10,277 nt of DNA. Origin: CAIRYW01 sp964555825. Lineage in GTDB: Bacteria > Patescibacteriota > Minisyncoccia > Phycocordibacterales > CAIRYW01. Positions 6,327-10,277 of this stretch are shown here, piece by piece. Location of the stretch: contig CAZKTY010000031.1 of the NCBI GenBank assembly GCA_964555825.1, forward strand, positions 1-10,277. The letters are read 5' to 3'. The notes beneath the pieces were generated by a model, which saw only the letters and a program-made list of their open reading frames with translations, was not told the DNA's origin and did no database searches. Positions within the stretch are counted from its first letter, which is position 1; each line of letters opens with the position of its first letter. Both the position numbers and the translations under genes were made by a program.

Positions 6327-8288
6327 TTATTTATTTAACGCCGCCCTTGTACTCTTAATATTATTTATTATTGACATTTGATTGGGAAATAAAATCACAG
6401 GAGCATCCTTGCCTTCGCTGTCTTGTTCAATATTTTTAATAACCCTCATTATACTCCTAAAACCATCTATTTGATCATCGTCAAAACTAAAGTCACCATC
6501 TTTAATTAAGGCTTTTATTTTTTTTCTGAGGTCTTTTAATTCCTCAAAGGTTTCAGGGAGTTTATCCTTATCATTAGTAGTTAATTTCTCTGTAATAGAA
6601 TTAAATAATGACACCACTTCACCTTTTTTTCTGTCAAACCTCTCTTGATACTCAGGATCTTCTGGTTCATTATCCTCTGGCTCTGGTGTTGGCTCTGGCT
6701 CTGGTGTAGACCCAGGAATTGGAGGTGTTGGCATTGGCGGTATAGTTGAAGGTGTTGTTTTTGCTGGTTTCGCTGGTTTTGCAGGTCTTGGCGCCGGTGG
6801 ATTTGGTGGTGTTGGTTTTGGTGGTAATGGCGAAGGGGTCTGTTTTTTATTTATTTTAGCTGTTTTAGCTTCAAACGAAAGAAGTCTTTCAATTGCCTTT
6901 CTCTCGGCATCATCAATTATAATAGCTTTATCTGGTCTTGAATCAATATGATTCAATATATCCCCAGCAACAAGACTGACTGCTTCTAATGTTTCTTTTT
7001 CTGGTGTGTCAAAGAAAGATTTTAACATCAACTCGCCAAAATAACTCTTTATTTTATCAAGAACATGTCGCACCACTAAATCAGATTTTTTATCATTACT
7101 TTGACGTAGTTCATTCCAGAGAACCTTAATAGCCTCAAGGCCGATTTCACGTTCTGTTTTACCTTCCAGTGATGGACCCCTCTCAATTGGAGGTGGAGGG
7201 GGTAGTGAACCACCCCCAACCTCGGGTGTGGGTGAAGGTTCTACATCTGGTGAGTGTGCTGGAGTATATTCTGGATGAGGAGCTCCTTCTGGTGGTGTAT
7301 TTGGGGGTGTGTTTGGAAAAGATGTTCCCTGTCCAAACTTCAAACCACTTCCAACCTTCTTGGCTATATAACCATTTCTCCTTTTTGTAAAATCATCCTT
7401 TAATTTTTCAAATCTATCCATTCTACCCACTGTTTCATTTATTGAATTAGTTAGACGATCTCTGGTTGCCTCATATTCATTTAATTTATCTATATTTTCA
7501 TTTGTAACATCTCTAAGTTCTTTTATTGCTTCCTTGATTGTTCTTTTATCTTCACGGTCTTTTGTAACAGCAAGAGCCTTTCTAAGATTTATTAATTCCA
7601 CCTCCGCTGATGAGACCAGGTTTGATAGCTTGCCTATCCCCTCATTCAAACGATTTCTATTTTCTACGTTCTCATTATAATTATCCTGCTGTTTAATATC
7701 CTCAATCTTTGATTCAACCGTTGTAATAAAATTATCAAAACTATTTATTTTTTCTTGACTGAACCTTAACAAATCCCTAGTTAACATATTTTTTTCATCT
7801 TCTAATACATTTACGGTTCCATTTAACTCTCTTTCAGCCTCCTCTCTTGAAGCCAGTAGCGCCTCAACTAAATCATCTTGTCCACTATTTCTAGCGTTTT
7901 CTATTGCATTATCAATACGTGCTAAGTTTTCTTTAGCTAGAGCTTTTTGGGTTGTGTTCTTTGAAGCTTTCCTTATTTTTCTATCAGCCGCTCTAATTTC
8001 CTTTTTTTTCTTGTCAATTAACTCATCGTAATACTCAGCATCATCTTCTACATCACTTTTTTCGTTCCAAGACAAACCAGCAAAATTAACAATATCTTTA
8101 GTCCATTGTACTTTTGATTTTAAAAAATGCCCCACAGATCCTAGCCAACCCCTCTCTTCTGGGAGATTCTCCATATCATCCGCTGTGTCTTCTAATAACT
8201 CTCCAGCGTCTTCTATTTTTTCCGCTAAAGTTTTTCTATATTCAGGCGCTGATGGTGGTATTTGTGGTCCTGGTGCTCTTTCTGTCAT
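6327..8288 (-). CDS. Unknown coiled-coil / proline-rich multidomain protein (653 aa)
   Basis: I do not recognise this family. In order: a short Pro-rich N-terminus (1-16); an acidic helix and a Trp-containing amphipathic stretch (20-75); a long charged helical region with coiled-coil character (about 80-305); a Pro/Thr/Gly linker (322-371) with five consecutive prolines (363-367); a helical module (375-478); a second Pro-rich linker (483-543) containing PAK and TPEPEP repeats; and a C-terminal module (545-653). The two modules may be related to each other. I see no cysteine, no signal peptide and no clear membrane span, so a cytoplasmic or peripherally attached scaffold is likely. It heads a two-gene operon transcribed away from pilB. 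No Shine-Dalgarno precedes the ATG. The five-proline run would be expected to need EF-P for smooth translation. Confidence 0.8.
   Translation of the reverse strand: MTERAPGPQIPPSAPEYRKTLAEKIEDAGELLEDTADDMENLPEERGWLGSVGHFLKSKVQWTKDIVNFAGLSWNEKSDVEDDAEYYDELIDKKKKEIRAADRKIRKASKNTTQKALAKENLARIDNAIENARNSGQDDLVEALLASREEAERELNGTVNVLEDEKNMLTRDLLRFSQEKINSFDNFITTVESKIEDIKQQDNYNENVENRNRLNEGIGKLSNLVSSAEVELINLRKALAVTKDREDKRTIKEAIKELRDVTNENIDKLNEYEATRDRLTNSINETVGRMDRFEKLKDDFTKRRNGYIAKKVGSGLKFGQGTSFPNTPPNTPPEGAPHPEYTPAHSPDVEPSPTPEVGGGSLPPPPPIERGPSLEGKTEREIGLEAIKVLWNELRQSNDKKSDLVVRHVLDKIKSYFGELMLKSFFDTPEKETLEAVSLVAGDILNHIDSRPDKAIIIDDAERKAIERLLSFEAKTAKINKKQTPSPLPPKPTPPNPPAPRPAKPAKPAKTTPSTIPPMPTPPIPGSTPEPEPTPEPEDNEPEDPEYQERFDRKKGEVVSLFNSITEKLTTNDKDKLPETFEELKDLRKKIKALIKDGDFSFDDDQIDGFRSIMRVIKNIEQDSEGKDAPVILFPNQMSIINNIKSTRAALNK
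6679..6707 (-). repeat. Direct repeats coding for the TPEPEP stretch
   Basis: GGCTCTGGTGT occurs at 6679-6689 and again at 6697-6707, with a further GGCTCT between. It encodes the repeated Thr-Pro-Glu-Pro motif in the second linker of the 653-residue protein. Such in-frame microrepeats can change in number by slippage, which would alter linker length between strains. Confidence 0.6.
6759..6785 (-). repeat. Three tandem 9-bp units coding for Pro-Ala-Lys
   Basis: On the coding strand three nearly identical units, CCTGCAAAA, CCAGCGAAA and CCAGCAAAA, encode three Pro-Ala-Lys units in the second linker of the 653-residue protein. Third-position differences show that the repeat is not a fresh duplication, or that it is kept at the protein level. 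Confidence 0.65.
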
Positions 8289-8320
8289 ATTTATTATAAA
8301 TTATTTAAACGTTTTTTAAC

Positions 8321-8337
8321 AATACAATAATTGTATT
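8321..8337. promoter_or_regulatory. Inverted repeat over the -10 box of the 653aa operon (candidate operator)
   Basis: AATACAA (8321-8327) and TTGTATT (8331-8337) are perfect 7-base inverted repeats separated by TAA. They cover the -10 element of the minus-strand promoter at 8330-8358. A protein bound here would block that promoter. The site is AT-rich, and no regulator is encoded in the window. Confidence 0.4.
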
Positions 8338-8358
8338 CCTGTCAACACTTTTCGTCAA
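8330..8358 (-). promoter_or_regulatory. Sigma-70-type promoter of the 653aa-112aa operon
   Basis: On the minus strand TTGACG (8358-8353, 5 of 6) is followed by exactly 17 bases and TACAAT (8335-8330, 5 of 6). Transcription would start near 8323, giving a leader of about 35 bases. A second, overlapping TTGACA (8345-8340) has no convincing -10 at the right distance. Confidence 0.65.
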
Positions 8359-8377
8359 ATAAATACTGTGTATTTGA
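8355..8377. promoter_or_regulatory. Second inverted repeat in the divergent control region
   Basis: AAATAC (8361-8366) and GTATTT (8370-8375) form an inverted repeat around TGT. A wider pairing TCAAATA / TATTTGA (8355-8361 and 8371-8377) overlaps it. It lies next to and partly over the -35 box of the minus-strand promoter, between the two divergent genes. It shares AATAC...GTATT with the repeat at 8321-8337, but with a shorter centre. Confidence 0.35.
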
Positions 8378-8429
8378 GTTTTGTTTATATTAATTATTTT
8401 TAAATCAAAAAACACCAACCGAGTATTAT

Positions 8430-8459
8430 TTGTGGCACATTATTTAAAAACAGTATAAA
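8430..8459 (+). promoter_or_regulatory. Possible pilB promoter, placed for a leaderless transcript
   Basis: TATAAA (8454-8459) lies 18 bases after TTGTGG (8430-8435, only TTG matching consensus). The -10 ends only eight bases before the ATG at 8468, so transcription would begin at or next to the start codon. No Shine-Dalgarno precedes that ATG, which fits. The rest of 8289-8467 has no better plus-strand pair, though AT-rich -10-like words are frequent. Confidence 0.35.
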
Positions 8460-8467
8460 ATAATATT

Positions 8468-10189
8468 ATGACCATTCATTTTGACGAAGATAAACAAAAA
8501 ACAAAAATGAAGCAAATACTTCTCTCTGAAGAAGAAGCTTCAATGCAAATACTTGCGGAAAAATATAATGTCTCTTATATAGATCTAACAACAGTGTCTA
8601 TTAATGCTGATGGATTAAAATTAATAGAAGAAGATGTGGCTAGGGATAGTCAGGTAGCAATTTTTGACATTGTTGGATCAAAAATATCTATGGCGGTTCA
8701 TTCCCCAGATAGCGAAAAGACAAAGGATGTTTTAGACACCTTAGAAAGAAAAGGTTATACGGTAATCGTTTTTATAGCCTCTACACACAGCCTAGAGAAA
8801 GCCTGGGAGAGATACAAGGATATTTCATTCGCTTCAGAAACTGAGGCCGGCTCTCTTGATATATCTAGTGAAGAAATTGAATCCTTAGTCCAAAGGGCAG
8901 AAACACTTGAAGACATTGCTGGGTGGATAAAAGAGGCTCTTGAGATGAAAAAAACTCACCGTGTATCAAAAATGCTTTCTATTGTGATGGCTGGAGCACT
9001 TTCAACAAAATCTTCTGATGTTCACATTGAGGCTGAGGAATTTAATGCAAGACTTAGATATAGAATTGATGGTGTTTTGACAACTGTTTCAGAATTTAAC
9101 AAAGAAACTTATGAACTAATTCTTTCTCGTATAAAACTCCTTTCTGGATTAAAGCTAAATATAAAGGAAAATTCTCAAGATGGAAGGTTTACACTCAAAA
9201 TCAAAAAGGTGGATATAGAAATTAGAACATCAACAATTCCTGGTTCATACGGAGAATCTGTTGTTATGCGTATTTTAAACCCAGAGACCTTGATGGTATC
9301 TATGGAAAAACTGGGTATGTCAAAACGTTTCTTGGATGCAATCAGAAAAGAAATAGCAAGACCAAACGGATTGATTTTAACCACAGGACCAACTGGCTCT
9401 GGAAAAACAACTACACTTTATGCTTTTTTAAAGGAGGTTTCCAATCCGGAATATAAAATAATTACCATTGAAGACCCTGTTGAATACCATCTACCAGGAA
9501 TTGTTCAAACCCAAGTAGAAGAATCAAAAGGTTATACTTTTGAAGCAGGGCTTAAATCTGCAATGAGACAGGACCCAGATATTATAATGGTTGGAGAAAT
9601 TAGAGATGCAGAAACAGCAGTGACGGCAATTAATGCAGCTTTAACTGGTCACCTTGTTTTTTCTACACTTCACACAAACAATGCAGCGGGAACATTTACT
9701 AGATTAATTGATCTTGGAGCAGACCCAAAAACTCTAACCTCAGCTATTCATGCCGCTATTGCCCAACGTCTTGTTAGGGTTCTTTGTTCAAAATGCAAAA
9801 AAAACATACCAATACCACCAGAACGAGTTGATTTAATTAACGATGTGCTTGATTCAATTAAAGAAATGGAGGAGGGTAAGGATTTTTTACAAAAACCAAC
9901 AGAGATTTTTGTCTCCGTAGGTTGTTTAGAGTGTAATAATACTGGTTATTTTGACAGAACAGGAATTCACGAACTTATACTAACAGACGCATCAATTGAA
10001 AGAATTGTTAGAGAAAATCCAAGCGAAAGAGAGATTAAGGCAGTTGCAAAAAAACAAGGTTTTCTAGATATGAGACAAGAAGGTGTTTTAAAAGTTTTAC
10101 ACGGTGTAACCTCTTTTGATGAATTAGAACGTGTTATAGATTTATCAAAGGATGAAGTTCTTCAGGATGAGTCTTCACCTATTATATAA
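8468..10189 (+). CDS. pilB: Type IV pilus assembly / type II secretion ATPase PilB (GspE family)
   Basis: PilB is the hexameric cytoplasmic ATPase that powers assembly of type IV pili. Residues about 20-120 form the N-terminal MshEN/GspE-N-type domain (AEKYNVSYIDL). The ATPase core follows: Walker A GPTGSGKT (307-314), Asp box ITIEDPVEY (332-340), Walker B region DPDIIMVGEIRD (369-380) with E377, and His box GHLVFSTLHTN (394-404). A zinc-binding pair, C440/C443 and C486/C489, marks the assembly-type ATPases (PilB/GspE) and separates this from PilT retraction ATPases. The length of 573 is normal for PilB. No Shine-Dalgarno precedes the ATG at 8468; an in-frame ATG at codon 14 has none either. 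The gene is transcribed away from the 653aa-112aa operon. No pilT, pilC, pilM-O or pilin is in the window, so it stands apart from the rest of its system at least on this side. The stop is TAA. Confidence 0.96.
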   Translation: MTIHFDEDKQKTKMKQILLSEEEASMQILAEKYNVSYIDLTTVSINADGLKLIEEDVARDSQVAIFDIVGSKISMAVHSPDSEKTKDVLDTLERKGYTVIVFIASTHSLEKAWERYKDISFASETEAGSLDISSEEIESLVQRAETLEDIAGWIKEALEMKKTHRVSKMLSIVMAGALSTKSSDVHIEAEEFNARLRYRIDGVLTTVSEFNKETYELILSRIKLLSGLKLNIKENSQDGRFTLKIKKVDIEIRTSTIPGSYGESVVMRILNPETLMVSMEKLGMSKRFLDAIRKEIARPNGLILTTGPTGSGKTTTLYAFLKEVSNPEYKIITIEDPVEYHLPGIVQTQVEESKGYTFEAGLKSAMRQDPDIIMVGEIRDAETAVTAINAALTGHLVFSTLHTNNAAGTFTRLIDLGADPKTLTSAIHAAIAQRLVRVLCSKCKKNIPIPPERVDLINDVLDSIKEMEEGKDFLQKPTEIFVSVGCLECNNTGYFDRTGIHELILTDASIERIVRENPSEREIKAVAKKQGFLDMRQEGVLKVLHGVTSFDELERVIDLSKDEVLQDESSPII

Positions 10190-10214
10190 TTTTATAAAAA
10201 ATGTTTTTATAAAA
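10190..10214 (+). repeat. AT-only inverted repeat just after pilB
   Basis: TTTTATAAAAA (10190-10200) and TTTTTATAAAA (10204-10214) are perfect 11-base inverted repeats with a 3-base centre, beginning at the base after the pilB stop codon. Each arm also contains the palindrome TTTTATAAAA, so the unit is both a direct and an inverted repeat. It may act as a weak terminator or an mRNA 3' end, but with no G-C pairs the stem would be unstable. Confidence 0.4.
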
Positions 10215-10225
10215 TACTTGTAAAT

Positions 10226-10254
10226 TTGACACCTTGTAATTAAACAACTATAAA
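10226..10254 (+). promoter_or_regulatory. Strong sigma-70-type promoter for a gene beyond the window
   Basis: TTGACA (10226-10231, perfect) is followed by a 17-base spacer and TATAAA (10249-10254, 5 of 6). This is the closest match to consensus in the window. It lies 37 bases after the pilB stop, and no start codon with a usable frame is seen before the window ends at 10277, so the gene it serves lies outside. Confidence 0.7.
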
Positions 10255-10277
10255 ATCAAAACTGTGTAAATCTTCGT

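Noticed and set aside
8433..8448. TGGCAC resembling the -24 element of a sigma-54 promoter upstream of pilB
   Set aside because: The required GC at the -12 position is absent (TTAAA instead of TTGCA), and reduced genomes of this type usually lack sigma-54.
1..10277. CRISPR array, insertion sequence, toxin-antitoxin or restriction system
   Set aside because: There are no regularly spaced repeats, no transposase or recombinase motifs and no nuclease/methylase motifs in any real gene.

Overview
The window is AT-rich bacterial chromosome (roughly one third G+C, judged by eye and by a few hand-counted blocks) using the standard code. It carries eight protein genes and the 3' part of a tRNA-Lys gene. 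Several traits together suggest Candidate Phyla Radiation (Patescibacteria), most likely a Parcubacteria-like lineage: a PolA with no recognisable proofreading exonuclease motifs, an unusually short DNA polymerase III delta subunit, a type IV pilus PilB, large unrecognised coiled-coil and proline-rich proteins, and almost no Shine-Dalgarno sequences. This placement is an inference; no marker gene such as 16S rRNA is present.

Layout. Positions 1-52 (+) hold the end of tRNA-Lys(UUU). Positions 164-478 (-) hold a small orphan gene with its own promoter, a clear Shine-Dalgarno site and a downstream hairpin. Positions 5861-565 (-) form a compact four-gene operon: an unknown membrane-anchored protein with a Thr/Pro/Glu-rich linker, tsaE, polA and holA. 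A strong inverted-repeat terminator (5921-5953) separates it from an upstream two-gene operon (8288-5979, -) that encodes a 653-residue coiled-coil/proline-rich protein and a 112-residue acidic protein. A 179-bp control region (8289-8467) with two inverted repeats divides that operon from the divergent pilB gene (8468-10189, +). A well-formed promoter (10226-10254, +) then points out of the window to an unseen gene.

How the genes fit together. PolA and the delta subunit serve DNA replication and repair; TsaE serves the t6A modification of ANN-decoding tRNAs. They are packed tightly with an unrecognised envelope-type protein. PilB is the motor ATPase for type IV pilus extension, and its divergent neighbours may be co-regulated or functionally linked, though nothing in their sequence proves this. 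The most novel content is the trio of unrecognised proteins (499, 112 and 653 residues) and the palindromic control sites. No CRISPR array, transposase, recombinase, toxin-antitoxin pair or defence gene is visible.
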